From: Locusta migratoria
Taxonomy: Eukaryota; Arthropoda; Insecta; Orthoptera; Acrididae
Direction: 5' to 3'
NCBI GenBank assembly: GCA_026315105.1
Contig: CM048748.1
Span: 20,865,078 to 20,929,077, forward strand
DNA length: 64,000 bases
Part shown: positions 32,052-43,600 of the stretch, one piece after another
Layout: each line of letters opens with the position of its first letter
Numbering within the stretch: position 1 is the first letter of the stretch
Translations under genes and position numbers: made by a program
Notes under the pieces: generated by a model
The model's database searches: none
Told to the model about the DNA's origin: nothing
The model's input: only the letters and a program-made list of their open reading frames with translations

Positions 32052-32103
<52 letters not shown>
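32052..32103. repeat. A run (about 52 nt)
   Basis: Pure A homopolymer preceded by 'tgaagtagtgctacagt'; possibly the 3' tail of a retroposed sequence on its left, whose body I do not recognise. Confidence 0.9.
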
Positions 32104-32104
<1 letters not shown>

Positions 32105-32297
32105 GCGCATGAAATGAACGCTCGTATGACTGTAGCCGAGGGGACTAGCTTGGCCTTCTATTCACGCAACGTGAGAGGCGTCCGGGTGGCCAGCACTGCT
32201 GCTGCCGCGAGGTTGCGTTCGAATTACGGAAAAAAAGAAAAAAAAACGCCCGTGGGGGAAAAAGAGGTCGTCTATCCTTATAGAGAAACGATGGAGG

Positions 32298-32500
32298 GGC
32301 CGCGGCGGATTAGCCGCGCGTGCTGAAGCGCCGTGTTGCGGTACGCGTGGCAGTCCGCCGACGGAGGTTCGAATCCCCCCTCGGGCATGGATGTTTGTGC
32401 CGTCTTTAGTATAAGGTAGTTCATAAGTAGTTTGTAAGTTTAGGGACTGATGACCCCGCAATTAAGTCCCTTAAGCGTTACAAACATTTGAACATTTACA
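32298..32500 (+). mobile_element. tRNA-derived SINE, head variant (gccgcggcggattagcc)
   Basis: The head is variant, the B box 'ggaggttcgaatccccc' is intact, and the body 'tttagtataaggtagttcat' and 'gggactgatgaccccgcaat' lead to tail 'acaaacatttgaacattt'. No clear target duplication was found. Confidence 0.85.
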
Positions 32501-32712
32501 AACGATCGAGGGACTACTGTGTTACTATGTGATGTTTGCATAGCCGCGATAAGTATTATTGTGTCTGATTTAGCCATATTATAGACGTGCAACATGTTTT
32601 ACTTCAACTAACCCAGTTTTGGATTGTTTCTTGCAGAAAAAACATTACGTGAGATTCGCCGAGAACCCCTCTCCACCACGTAAAATTTGGTGAATTCGGT
32701 TCGACCCCCATG

Positions 32713-32730
32713 CCCCCCGCCCCCCCCCCC

Positions 32731-32769
<39 letters not shown>
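32713..32769. repeat. C run followed by A run
   Basis: A short CCCCGCCCC tract and then about 38 A residues. A similar C-then-A arrangement lies near 34655-34725. Confidence 0.85.
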
Positions 32770-32770
<1 letters not shown>

Positions 32771-33229
32771 ACTCGACGTAATTAATGGACACAGCAGCCT
32801 AAGGGCGCCAAGTGAGCGACTCGCTCGGGGCGCGTGGATGGGTAACGCCGGCCCTGCATGTGGTCGCTAGTTCGAAACCCACCGATACCACTTTTATGTA
32901 CACCTTGGCTCCTAAATGGGTTTGCGGCACTCTTATTAATTAGAGCTATGTTTTGCAATGTTTAGAGTTGTGCAGATGTAGGACTGCTCCCTCTGAACAT
33001 GCCGTGAAATACGTAACAACGAATAGAACACTGGTCTTCTGAAGCATGTACACAACAACGGGGATGACACAGAAGAATATTACGTGTTGGGTGCCTAGAT
33101 ATTATCACAATAGTAGAGTCGTAATCTCATGGTCCTTCAGTTTTTATTATTTTTATTATTTGTGTCCGAAATCAAAAAATCATAAAACTACAGGCAAACC
33201 TAAAGTGGGCCGTAAAACACGTCAGTGCG

Positions 33230-33230
<1 letters not shown>

Positions 33231-33263
<33 letters not shown>
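33231..33263. repeat. T run (about 33 nt)
   Basis: Pure T homopolymer, no element body recognised. Confidence 0.85.
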
Positions 33264-33264
<1 letters not shown>

Positions 33265-33514
33265 AGGTGGGGGAGGGGGAACAAACTGAAAAAGCTAATT
33301 TATCTAGAGTTGTACATATTTCGTCTTTAAAGAAGACGATTTATTTTTCATCATAATTAGATTACAGCTTAGGTTAACTACATTACAAAACTAACATAAT
33401 TGTCAGTTCTCCTTTAATGCGTGAAGCATGGTATGAAACTACTAAAGAAAAAGAAAACCTTGTCGAAGACTGCTGTCCTTGTCGACAAACTGTCCACAAT
33501 ACTTCTGTCCTCAG

Positions 33515-34510
33515 CAGTGTTGCCAGACGTAGGGAATTTGCCCTACTCGTAGGTACTTTTAAGCATTAAAATCGTGTAAGGAATTTTCATCCAAAAGTCC
33601 CCAACGCGTAGGTACTTTGGTAAAATTTTACAATCGGCTACACATGCCTAGTGGGTAATGTTGGCAACAGAACAGTTGTCAGCACGCGTGCATGAAGCCG
33701 ACCAATTGTGGCTAAGTTTGAAGTAGCCAATGATATTGTAGACGGCGTAGTTGTTTTCTGTTCATAGTAAACAATATTCATTTGAAAACTTTGTTTCAGA
33801 CACTTTAAAATTGATGCGAAATATGATGATTTCAATGTGTATCAGTGGACTGGAGAGTCGGTTTAAAAATAGTGTTAGAAAATGTCAGTACAAGGAAAAT
33901 TGATTGTTTTCATGAACGAAAGACGTTTTATTACCTTGACTAGACTGTTATTTATTTAAGTCAGAACGATATACTAGTTAGTACTTGTAAATGAGAAACT
34001 GCTGACAATAAAACGCTAAAACATTTGCGACAGCCAATGTTATAATGAACAAAGCGCTAGATATTCGTTGTCAACATAGCACTACTCTTTGACAATATGA
34101 ATCATGCAGAGTGACGGACTTCCTTTTTTGTGATGACTGTGAACTAAATAATTACTGATGTTCCTTCTCTATGGTTTATAGTGTCTCGATGAATACTTAT
34201 GCGGCCAATAAATCAGTTATCCTCGTGTAACAGTGCACTCGGAATTAGCGGCATATTTGGGGAAACTAATTAACGCTGTTCCTCTCTATGGTTGACAGGT
34301 TCTTGATGTACCCTTGTCCGATCGATAAATCAGTAATCCTCTTGTAACAGAGTACTTGGAATTCGAGGCATAATCTACACTTTACTCCATCAATCCGTAA
34401 CGACTCTAATGTAGGGGCATTAATGAGGTGGTAGGGAGAAAGTAGGGAAAACGTAGGTACATTTTTGTGAGACTGTAGGTATTTTCTCTCTCTGCCATCT
34501 GGCAACACTG
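33515..34510. mobile_element. hAT-type non-autonomous element, 996 bp
   Basis: Inverted ends CAGTGTTGCCAGA...TCTGGCAACACTG. 8-bp flanking direct repeats GTCCTCAG (33507-33514) and GTTCTCAG (34511-34518) differ at one base, the size expected for hAT elements. The interior is A/T-rich with repeated 'cgtaggtac' near both ends and no transposase reading frame. Confidence 0.8.
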
Positions 34511-34607
34511 GTTCTCAGTGCGGTAACGAGTGTTCAACTACCAGCAGCAGCTCCGCAGTCTGTAACAAACACACTGCACCAGGCCTACGAGAAAGACAGG
34601 CTGGGAC

Positions 34608-35575
34608 TAGGGTTGCCAGGTTGAACTCGAGGCAGGCCCGGAGACCAGACGTGCCCCCCCCCCCCCCAACTGCGACCAACTCACACCCCCCCCAACCAGA
34701 ATTACACGTAAAAAAAAAAAAAAAAGCTAATCATCTCCCCCCCTCCCCCCCCCCCCGGTAGAACATTGCCGCAGCTGACCGGCCAGGCCGCCAGTTGCTG
34801 TGGATCAACAATCGGCACACTTCAGTCGGCGTGGCAGCAGAAGTGGCGGCAGCATCAAAGCTGCTCACATCAACAGCTGCGCCTTCCAAGAGTTGCCGCT
34901 TGCGGCTCCGCAAACTGGTCACCAAGAAGAGCGCCAAATACCTAATAAACTTTTGCAGCCACTGTTTATAATTTTCTTCCTGCAACCATTCTTCACGGAA
35001 CGAACTTAGATATTATCTCTTCATTTCACTGTTATTACTCACTAATCTGAGTTACTGTAAGCTTGTGTGTTCACATACGATCCGAGTATTCCAAAAATAC
35101 GAATAATAGACGTTGCCAGTTGGCATGTTGCAACAGTGTTTGCTTAATAATGCGCTACCCGATTACTACCGACGCAACAGCGAAAAGTTTTCAGAGGAAG
35201 AATAGAAAAGTAGCGTTTTGTTGCAATAAGAAATTGACATTTATATAGAGTTATTCATAATTACTAGAGAGGAGCCGGCCGGGAATGGCCGAGCGCACTG
35301 AGGCATCTTGCCACGGTGCGCGAGGCTGCTCCCACCAGAGGTTCGAATCCCCCCCCCCCCTAGGGCATGGATGTTGTGTTCGTCCTTAGTTTAAGTTACG
35401 TGAAGTTAGATGTAGATCGTCGCTAGATGTGCATAGTACTTCGTCGTAAAGAAAAAAAGAAGTTAAGATGAAGGTTACATTCAAGCCCGGAGATGAGAGT
35501 CATTGGCCCGTAGACCTGGAGAATTCATTCCAAACCCGGGCACTCCGGGCGGCGCCCGGAGATCTGGCAACCCTA
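34608..35575. mobile_element. hAT-type non-autonomous element, 968 bp
   Basis: Inverted ends TAGGGTTGCCAG...CTGGCAACCCTA with a perfect 8-bp target duplication GCTGGGAC at 34600-34607 and 35576-35583. The interior contains C runs, an A run and a SINE fragment; no transposase frame. Confidence 0.85.
35274..35400 (+). mobile_element. SINE fragment inside the hAT element
   Basis: 'gccggccgggaatggccgag' head, 'agaggttcgaatccccccc' B box and 'agggcatggatgttgtgttc'. The usual 3' tail is replaced by a different sequence, so it is a truncated or different SINE subfamily. Confidence 0.65.
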
Positions 35576-35890
35576 GCTGGGACACAGCCCACTGCCTCAT
35601 AGCGGCTAGCCAATCCGCTAGCGATCGCGCCGGCACAGGCCTCACTTGATCACGTGATATGCCGCGGCCTGACTTTCTCGTAGGGCTCGCACACTGCACT
35701 GCCTGGCGCCTACGGTATACGCTGCGGCCACGCGATCGATGCCTCGCGTCGTCTTGCAGGCTAGCAGGAAGCCTTGCTTGTCGATGGATCGCACGGTGGC
35801 TGCCGCGATAGTGCGACTAAAATGGCGCCAATAACCGAAATTTCCAGTGTTTGGGAAACTTTTACAAATTTTGTCTACAGTTTTCAACTG
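35576..35890. other. GC/CpG-rich stretch, possibly foldback-family sequence
   Basis: Contains 'gcctcatagcggctagccaa' and 'tccgctagcgatcgcgccgg', reminiscent of the loop and arm words in the 10.8-kb palindrome ('ccccagcggctacccagtca'). No gene recognised. Confidence 0.35.
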
Positions 35891-35894
35891 ATGA

Positions 35895-36930
35895 TATTTA
35901 TTTATTTAGCGTATGGCAAGTACAAATAACGTTTATGGAAAATATACTGCTACAATAACTTTATAACTTTGGCACTTAAATACAAAACATAAAGAATTAA
36001 ACACAATTATGTCATGAACAATATACAATGATTTGATTTTCTCAGGGAAGCCAAAACAGTCTCGGTCCAACCCGCCACTGCCCGCACCGAAACTAAGTTT
36101 ATTGTGCGGTATCGCTCCCTGTATATATAGTAAAGCCAACCGATGCCCTTGAACAGTGCAAGGAGTCCCTTTACCAGTTCTTTATTAGACACAATTTCTT
36201 GGGGTCTGATTGTCCCAAATGTTCTGTGCCTTTTACTCTCCAATGCAATGTATTCGAAGATTAGATGTGATGCAGTTTCATCACCGTCATCACAGATCCT
36301 ACATTTAGGGTCCTCTTCTGTTATTCCCATTGTATGTAGGTGTTTTTTGAAATTGCCATGGCCTGTCAGCAATCCAACCATAAGTCTAATATCTCTCCTG
36401 TTCAGGCCCAGGATTGCAGAGCTTCTTTTAAAGCATGGCTTTGACATCATTACCTTGCCATGTTTTTGTTGATAGACTTTGTTCCAATATTCTACGTGCT
36501 GTCTTCTGAGCCAGTTACGTAGCTCCAATCTGATCATTGCCTCGGTGATTGTCAGGACAGGTTCCGGTCCAATAAATGGAGTCTCTGCCCCCACCCTGGC
36601 TAATCTGTCGGCATGTTCGTTGCCACTGATCCCCGAGTGGCCAGGGACCCACAATAGGTTTACTCTATTGCTTTTCCCTAGCTCCACCAGAACCCTGTGA
36701 CATTCTGCAACAATTTTAGACCTTGTTGCAGGAGCTGCCAGTGATCTCAGGGCTGCGTGGCTGTCTGAATAGATATAGATGCTACGGTCTTTGTAGCACC
36801 TATGCAAATTCTCCTCCACACACGCCCCGATGGCAGTCATTTCGGCCTGGAATACTGAGGCCAGTTTCCCTAGAGAGATGACGCCCTCGTCTTGGCTGCA
36901 CCCTGTATACCCCGGCCCCAACAACATACA
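35895..36930 (-). mobile_element. 5'-truncated non-LTR retrotransposon with RNase H
   Basis: Minus-strand 3' end containing the RNase H coding region and a short 3' UTR that ends 'aaataaataaatatcatc' at about 35895. The same tail style ends the element at 40.1 kb. Confidence 0.75.
36007..36927 (-). pseudogene. Retrotransposon RNase H plus C-terminal CCHC-like region
   Basis: 306 open codons. RNase H residues: FQAEMTAIGACVEE (catalytic Glu), IYIYSDSHAALRSLA (catalytic Asp), VPGHSGISGNEHADRLARVG (His and last Asp). The first Asp of the DEDD set is upstream of the truncation. A C-terminal CRICDDGDETASHLIFEY reads as the C-x2-C...H knuckle of Jockey/I/LOA-type ORF2. The frame is intact but the protein lacks RT, so it is a fragment. 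Confidence 0.85.
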
Positions 36931-37200
36931 TACAATTACAAATTAACATTTAGGCCTTTTAATATATTGCAATGCACTTTGAGTAGCATCCAGGAAGTCC
37001 GCTGTTTGACCAGAGGAGGCTCTCAGATGCAATGATGTCCTGGACCGTCTGCTTCCTGCCGCCACAGTCGCACTCTGGGGATGGCGCTCTCCCCCAGAGA
37101 GAGTCCCCTGTGTAGAGAGTCCGCACATTGGCCGTGGCCCGTTCTAATCTTGTTGAGGGTGGTCCAGGTTTTACGGGGTAGGTCGAGCCTGAAGGTTTCC
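36931..37200 (-). pseudogene. Second retrotransposon C-terminal fragment
   Basis: Minus strand, two frames: TTLNKIRTGHGQCADSLY-like sequence, SLWGRAPSPECDCGGRKQTV and a degenerate QDIIASES tail. The R-T-G-x-C then C-x-C-G...QT--HI pattern is the Jockey/I-clade ORF2 C-terminus, different from the adjacent RNase H copy. Frame-broken and short. Confidence 0.65.
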
Positions 37201-37682
37201 GAGAGGTCGCGATATTTTCATATAAATAAAAATGAATGCGCGCTTGTATAAAAGATCAATATTTGTGAACAGCTTGACAAAATTGGCTGAATTTATGTTG
37301 TTACGTTCGTAATTGTCAAATGATGCTTTTATCAGTGGGGACCCAACCTTTGGCCAATGCAGTGAACCTCTGGGGGAAAAAAGCTAATTGTGGGAAAAAG
37401 TAAATAAATAATTAAAATAAAAAATGTTTTTAAACTATCATTCTGACGTGTTTTGCGGCACACTTTAGGTTTACCTGTAGTTTCATGATTTTTTACAAAC
37501 GTTTTGGACACAAATTTTTATTGAATGAGAAATGTTTTACGTCGGTGTGAGAAAGCACGTAAACGAGTCGTAGCACGGCCGCTTAATACAGGCGGCAGTG
37601 GCCGCAGCGTTGCAATGCGCATGCGCAGCTGATGTACAAATTCTCTTCTGAACCCCCAGGAGGCAGCATATGGGCGCTCCCG
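37200..37682. other. No gene seen
   Basis: A/T-rich then GC-rich near 37570-37690 with 'gcgcatgcgcag'. No recognised element. Confidence 0.4.
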
Positions 37683-37690
37683 CGGCAGGG

Positions 37691-38029
37691 CAGTGTTGCC
37701 AATTGAAGGGACATGACCCTACACGTAGGGACTTTTGACTCTTTTTTACAAACTGTGGGGACGGATTTGCAAAAGTGTAGGGACTTCACTCAAGGACAAT
37801 GCAGAATGCAACTACCGTTTTTTTTCTTTTTCTTTTCTTTAATTCAAAACAGTAGCAATTCATTGTACAATAATGTTAATAAAAGGGAAATCACCCAATA
37901 TGTAAATACGTAGATAGGCTTTTTTTTCTTTTTTAGAAATCAGTTTCGTCAGTAGGGCCTTTCATGGTCAATGTAGGGATTTTTGACACTTCATGTATGG
38001 ACACGATTGGAAATGAGTTGGCAACACTT
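37691..38029. mobile_element. hAT-type MITE, about 339 bp
   Basis: Inverted ends CAGTGTTGCCAA...TTGGCAACACT, same terminal family as 33515-34510. Flanking 8-mers CGGCAGGG (37683-37690) and TGGCAGGG (38030-38037) match at seven of eight positions. Contains internal 'tagggactt' repeats. No coding capacity. Confidence 0.78.
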
Positions 38030-38379
38030 TGGCAGGGAGGGGCGAGTACAGATAGGGTCCAGGACAAACACCACTTCTAACATTGGCGTTGGAGCTAGTG
38101 GAGACACCAACTCCTGGCTACTCGAGCTCAGGCGGTTATGCATAAATGGTCCCGAAGCAAGACAATGGAGTTACTGCGCACCTCACCTTAGGCATCAGGA
38201 AATCTTCCATTAAGGCAACATCCCCCCTTCATATTTGTTTTTCGCACATTGACGATTAATCAAAAACACGTCATACTTTGTAGACTATCTTTTAACTGTA
38301 AATTAAAGGCGCATCAACTGTAAAAGCCTTCAGATGATTCGACATGTATAATAAGGAAATCACTGTTATCCACCTAGCA

Positions 38380-38455
38380 AAAATAGCCATGTGGTTAGCG
38401 ACATCACATTGCGCTATCGAAGGTACTGGGTTCGAGACTGACTGCAAGCAATTTT
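38380..38455 (+). other. Weak tRNA-like sequence
   Basis: 'gccatgtggttagcgaca' (A-box-like) and 'actgggttcgagactga' (B-box-like) are about 30 bp apart. There is no convincing acceptor stem. Perhaps an old tRNA-derived SINE head. Confidence 0.25.
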
Positions 38456-38689
38456 TTTAAGCCCAATCTTCTTTCTAACATATTTGGGAACAACAATGAC
38501 TTTCATATTCTTGTCACATACCTTTGGACGTTTTAGCAAATGCGTCGCTATTTTAAGGATAAATGAAATTTGTATTCTTCGTTGTAACAAATATTTAACT
38601 GTTTGAAAAGATATGGGGGAGAGCAGCATTTGCGCATGCATAAGGTTAAAAGGGGGTGTTGCTTACAGTGTCACGTGACACAAAGGTAG

Positions 38690-39523
38690 CTTGTGTCTTC
38701 ATCATAACATATTTGAGAGCAGAAATTTAAACACAATGAAAACACCATACTATGGTTACTTCCATTCTCTAATAACTTATGACATTATATTTTGGGGAAA
38801 CCAAACACTAGCAACTAAAACATTCTTGGCCCAAAATTGTGTTGTGAGAATAATGTGTGGTGTAGACTCTTAGATGTAGTTGCAGAAACCTTTTCCGTTT
38901 ACTAAAAATTCTTACAGTTACTTCCCAGTATATATTTTCTCTTATTTCATCAGCAAAAATTTTGAGTTTTATAAAAGAAATAGTAAATACCATGGCTATA
39001 AAACTAGGAGAAAGCATGATTTTAACAATGATCATAAAAACCTGACTATAGTGCAAAAAGATGTCCAGTTCTCTGGTGCTAAAGTTTTTAAAGCTCTTCC
39101 TACAGATACTAAAAATAAGTTTGACAAAAAGTTCATATTTAGAGAGCTACTTAAACAATTTCTTCTTGAATAGTCATTTTACAGTTTGGAGGAGTTCTTT
39201 AGTCACAGTGAAAAAACCTAGGACTGGAGACTAGAAATATATGTAGTATGATATAATATAGGCTAGTTTATGTTTAAGCAACTATATATGTACAGGTACT
39301 CATTTTAGTATTTGTTTTCATTGTTAAGAATTTATTTTTTACTTTATATGTAAAATGTATGGTGACATTTGTAATTCTTGCCATATATTTGTAATGCAAA
39401 CATGGTATTGTATTACGTTTGTATGATTGATTGCAATTACCAGTGTATTTAACTGACACACTCTATATCCCTGTGATTTTATCACAGTCGGATCAATGGA
39501 GTAAGAAATAAATAAATAAATTC
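38690..39523 (+). pseudogene. Non-LTR retrotransposon C-terminal region and 3' end
   Basis: Encodes LNTMKTPYYGYFHSLITYDI, IFWGNQ, TFLAQNCVVRIMCGVDS (stop), then NSKYHGYKTRRKHDF, SGAKVFKALPTDTKNKFDKK and FIFRELLKQFLLE before a stop at about 39171. The 3' UTR ends 'aagaaataaataaataaatt' at about 39522. Same superfamily as 16223-16507/21445-21840 (YFHSLITYG-WG; YN-LP). 5'-truncated, one or two frame breaks. Confidence 0.75.
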
Positions 39524-39589
39524 ATTTTGTTACAGTCACTTAACGGTGTAATACTGTTTTTTAGTGTTCAACTGCATATTCATATTTAT

Positions 39590-39770
39590 CAAAGGAAAAT
39601 GAACAATGTTCAGTATCTTTTAGAAACAAATTACTCAGCTTTAAGCTTGGAAGAGAAGTGTGAAATAAACAAGCTTGGTAGGCCGACACCTCAGCTTGAG
39701 TTGAAGCAAGTGCAACCAAACGGAGATAAGACATTTCGCAGATCTTTTAATGGAAATATATCTAAAGAGG
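39590..39770 (+). pseudogene. hAT (ZMYM1-like) transposase N-terminal fragment
   Basis: Encodes YLLETNYSALSLEEKCEINK, LGRPTPQLELKQ and GDKTFRRSFNGNI. The LEEKxEIK-LGRP-P-L and (K)xFxRxFN pattern is that of the TTF-type zinc-finger region of ZMYM1-like hAT transposases, before the FYCFPC block, which is absent. Short fragment. Confidence 0.5.
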
Positions 39771-40119
39771 GTGGGGGCGGAGGGCAAACAGGGTTCTTTT
39801 CCCCCAGTACTACTCGCAGAGGTGCGTGAAATTGTCTCTTTGGATGCTGCGGGGGTGAGGGGGGCAGAGGGGTACCGAAACATTGACATGCTGAGCAGAG
39901 AGGGAGGGAGGGATGGTGCCGCTATCAAGATCACGCACTGAAAGAAGTGAACCACCAGTTATCTGGAGCACCAGTATCCACTGGTTTTTAATGGAAGAAA
40001 AATTTGGACAAGTTTTGCTGAAAACTGGAAAATGGGATATTTGCAGAAATTCAACACCATAATTCATGACAAACTGCAAAAATCATGTTCTGAATGCACT
40101 CTCAATCATAGCCGATGAT

Positions 40120-42090
40120 TTATTTATTTAGTGTATGATGCATTAAATCAAAAAATTACACACAAAAGGCAGTGCCATACACACCTTATGAAAATTGGAA
40201 GATTAGATTTTTAAATCTAGTTCATTGATCCACTCCACCGCTAAGGGGGTGAAGGGGGCAATCCACAACTACGTGTTTCAAGACGGGCTATCAATCCATT
40301 CCCATGTATGAAGAATGGAGGCATTTCTTCCAAAATCACATCTAATATAGTTAAGCCTGCTCCAGTTATATCCAGGCAGACTAAATCCATTGAGTTTCAC
40401 TGTTGGATCCTTAACTTTCAGGATGTCCTGTGGGGTAGAAGCTGACCATTCATTCCACCAGTTGCTTAGTAATTTCATGGCAGATTTACATGCTGATTCA
40501 CATTCTCATGAATTGACAGTGCCATGTGCTTCACTATTCTTGAGCACAGATGAACAAGATGATTTTGTCTTCTGATGTGAGGAGGTAGTATGTTACTGGA
40601 AACTGGCAGCCACTGGACTGGTGTAGAAAGTAATGTTCCAGTTACAGTTCACATAGTGTGATGCATGTGAAAATCCTCAAGGTGAGTATAGAAGCTACTT
40701 AGCCATACCACAGAACAGTACTCTGCTGAAGAATATACAAGTGCTAGAGCAGTTGTTCTCAACATGTCGGTGTCAGCTCCCCATGATGTCCCAGCTAGGT
40801 AGGCATTGGAGAAGATTATTATCACTCTTCAGTTTTGCAGCAGATTTACATAAGTGGGCTTTGTATGTTAAAGTCCTTTTTGTAGACACTCACAAATATG
40901 TAAGGGTGTCGTACCGTAATGCTTTACCTCTAAAATTTACTCTGGGTGGATGTTTTGAAAGCCTATTGTCCAGGTGACATGCAGTTCCTTCGGTTTTGTC
41001 AGGGTTTAGTTTCAAGTGCCATTTCTTAAAATATTCGTCTAGCAGTATGAGGCCTTAATCGAGAACATACTCCGCTTCTGCAAAGTTAGTGCACTGAACA
41101 GTGAGAATGATATCATCTGCATATATGAATTTGCAGGGGAGTGTATTAGGCAGATCATGAGTGTACAAGTTAAAAAGTTATGGAAAGAAAACCGAAGATT
41201 GTGGCAGACCATTATTCAGTTTGCAGAATTGACATCTGCTCTTTTCAGAGTACAGTTGGAGCAGTCTGTTGCTTATCATATTTTCTACCTAAGTTAATAT
41301 CTTCATACAGGGAACAGCCTTGATCAGTTTTAACACAGGACCTTTCCTCCAATTGGTGTTGTAAGCTGCTGTGAGAGCTACAAAGACGGATATGCTCTTC
41401 AACTTCTTCTCGAAACAACTTCCACAAAACTGGTCAGGACTTGTTCTCTGCAATCACAACTAGGGCAGAATTCTGCTTGTTCAACTGGAATTATCTCTTT
41501 GATTGCTGGTGCTGTTCTATTCAGGATCAATCTTTCCAGAAGTTTGTACATGACAGAGAGCAAGACCAGTGGCAGAGTAAAAAAAACAGTGGCGAAATAA
41601 GGCTGTCGGAGGCCCTGAGCAGTGGTAAAACAAAATGAGGGTCCCCATCCACTTGGAAATACACGTATTAGTATAAAAGAGTAACGTTTGAGATTTGGAG
41701 GCCCCCCAGGATGAGAGGTACGGGACAGTCTCTCCAAAAATAGCTTTCAGGATTTGGAGACCCCAGAATGACAAGAGGCCAAGGGCGCTATAAAAAAAAA
41801 AAAAAGTACTTTCAAGGTATTTGGAGGCCTAAGACAGTCCACCCACTCGCCTCCTCCCCCCCCCCCCCCCCCCAGTCCGCCACTGAGCAAGACTACAAGA
41901 CTATTGGTCAATAAATTTGGATCTCTTCCTGGCTTCAAGAGAGCAATGATTTTAGTCTTCTTGAATACTGAAGGTAACTTTCCAGATTCCAGTATACTAC
42001 TGAAAAAGAATGTCAACCAATGCTTCGCAGCAGGACCATAGTTCTTTATAACATAATAGGAATGACATATTTGGCAGTTTTCATTGTGGT
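40120..42090 (-). pseudogene. Jockey-like non-LTR retrotransposon ORF2, decayed
   Basis: Minus strand in order: WLTFFFSSILESGKLPSVFK, TKIIALLKPGRDPNLLTNSL, SVMYKLLERLILNRTAPAIK (RT palm entry), FIYADDIILTVQ (catalytic YADD, near 41120), ILLDEYFKKWHLKLNPDKTE, and WNEWSASTPQDILKVKDPTV with LPGYNWSRLNYIRCDFGRNA near the C-terminus. It ends 'actaaataaataaatcatc' at about 40120. Multiple stops and frameshifts. Split by an insertion at 41567-41884. Confidence 0.8.
41567..41884. mobile_element. Insertion within the RT gene, 9-bp target duplication
   Basis: Flanked by perfect GAGCAAGAC at 41558-41566 and 41885-41893. It contains three 'atttggaggcc'/'atttggagacc' blocks, an A run and a C run. Removing it and one repeat joins NSLVVLL to SVMYKLLERL in frame, matching the expected RT sequence. 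Related to 11045-11240. No coding capacity. Confidence 0.8.
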
Positions 42091-43215
42091 CTTCAGTCCA
42101 AAGACTGGTTGATGCAGCAATGCATGCTACCCTGTCCTGTGCAAGTCTTTTCATCTCTGGATAAGACTGACAACCTAAATCCTTCTGAACCTGCTTACTA
42201 TAGGTGTTTATCTCTCTGTTTCCCTCTGCAATTTTTTCCTCTGACAAATCAAAAATCTCTCAGAATGAGCATATAATGCAGTATGCCTGCACATTCAAAT
42301 ATCTTCCACACATTTTCACATTGTCTGTGATGTTTAAATTTGGTAAACAAAGTTCAAACAGTTATTATGTGACAAAGAATTGCTTGATTACCTCTTGATT
42401 TGAAATGTTGACAATATGCTATGTGATAGCCTAACTGGGGAGTGTAAAAGAAACATATTTTCTTTTCGTTTTCTTGTAATACGTCATAGCAGCCATATTT
42501 GAATTTGACAAGAAATAAAATATGAACATCTATGGCTGGTATGCTCAGACAGCTGAAGTTCAATATCTAGCTAGTACAAAGATCAATGGTGCCACCAAAC
42601 AATCCTTTCTCTTAGTCAGGATATGCCACAAACTTCTTATCTCCCCAATTCTGTTCAGCACCTTCTCATTAGTTACACAAACTACCCATCTAATCTCCAG
42701 TATTCGTCTGTAGCGCCACATTTCAATGCTTCTATCTGAAAGGACATTCTAAGACTTTTAATTAATATTGGATATAAATAAATTACACTTATTCCAAAAC
42801 GCAGCTCTTCCCATAGACATACTGCACTTTATATCTTCTCTACTTCAGCCATCAGAAGTTATTCTGCTACTCAAATAACAAAACTCATCCACTACTTTTA
42901 CTGTCTCATTACCTAATCTAATTCCTCCAGCATCGTCTGGTTTTCTTAGTCTACATTCCATTACCCTTGTTTTGTTCTTCTTAATGCACATCTTATAACT
43001 TCCTTTCAAGACATTATCCATTCCATTCAACTGCTCTTCCAGGTCCTTTGCTGTCTCTGACAGACCTACAATGTCATTGGCAAACCTCAAAGTTTTTGTT
43101 CTTTTTCCATGAACTTAAATTGCTTTTCCAAATTTCTGTTTGCATTAATTCACAGCTTACTTAATGTAGAGATTAAATAACGTTGGTGAAAGGCTACAAC
43201 ACTGTTTCACTGGAC
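42091..43215 (-). pseudogene. RTE-like retrotransposon 3' part
   Basis: Minus strand: TLRFANDIVGLSETAKDLEE (FADD-like with Asn for the second Asp), LNGMDNVLKGSYKMCIKKNK, KTRVMECRL, DDAGGIRLGNETVKVVDEFC and YLSSRITSDG, then degenerate C-terminal sequence. The 3' end carries 'gaccacaatgaaaa' next to 'ttcagtccaaagactggttg' on the plus strand, the conserved end of this repeat. The catalytic change and stops show inactivity. Confidence 0.8.
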
Positions 43216-43225
43216 ACATAAATGT

Positions 43226-43247
43226 ATTTTTTTTTTTTTTTTTTTTC
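43226..43247. repeat. T run
   Basis: About 20 T residues adjoining the 5' side of the RTE-like copy. Confidence 0.8.
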
Positions 43248-43369
43248 CTCCATGGAGAAACTTAAGACACAGTGTGGTGCATGGGAGCAGCTATTGTGAA
43301 ATAACTTTGACATTGTTTGACCGATCACCATGAAAGTTGGCAGATATTTGTAATTTCTCATAGTTAAGG

Positions 43370-43600
43370 GGAAGGAGGAGATTGAAGTAAATGTGTTGGG
43401 GAGGTTGTAGGTCAAGACAGGGGAGGGGTGGAGTTTAGGCAGACAGAGGAAGGGGGAGGAGAGGACTGAAAGAGAGGGAGGGGCAATGGTGAGAGGAAGA
43501 GAATGTACAGCAGGACATAGAGAGGGGGCAAGAGGAAACATACTTAGCAGAGAGTAGGTGACAGAGAGAGGAGAAAGTAGGAGATGGATTGAAGGAAATA
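43370..43600. repeat. Purine-rich low-complexity region
   Basis: GGGAGG/GAGAGA-rich on the plus strand. The Pro/Ser/Leu open frame on the minus strand across it is compositional. Confidence 0.7.
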
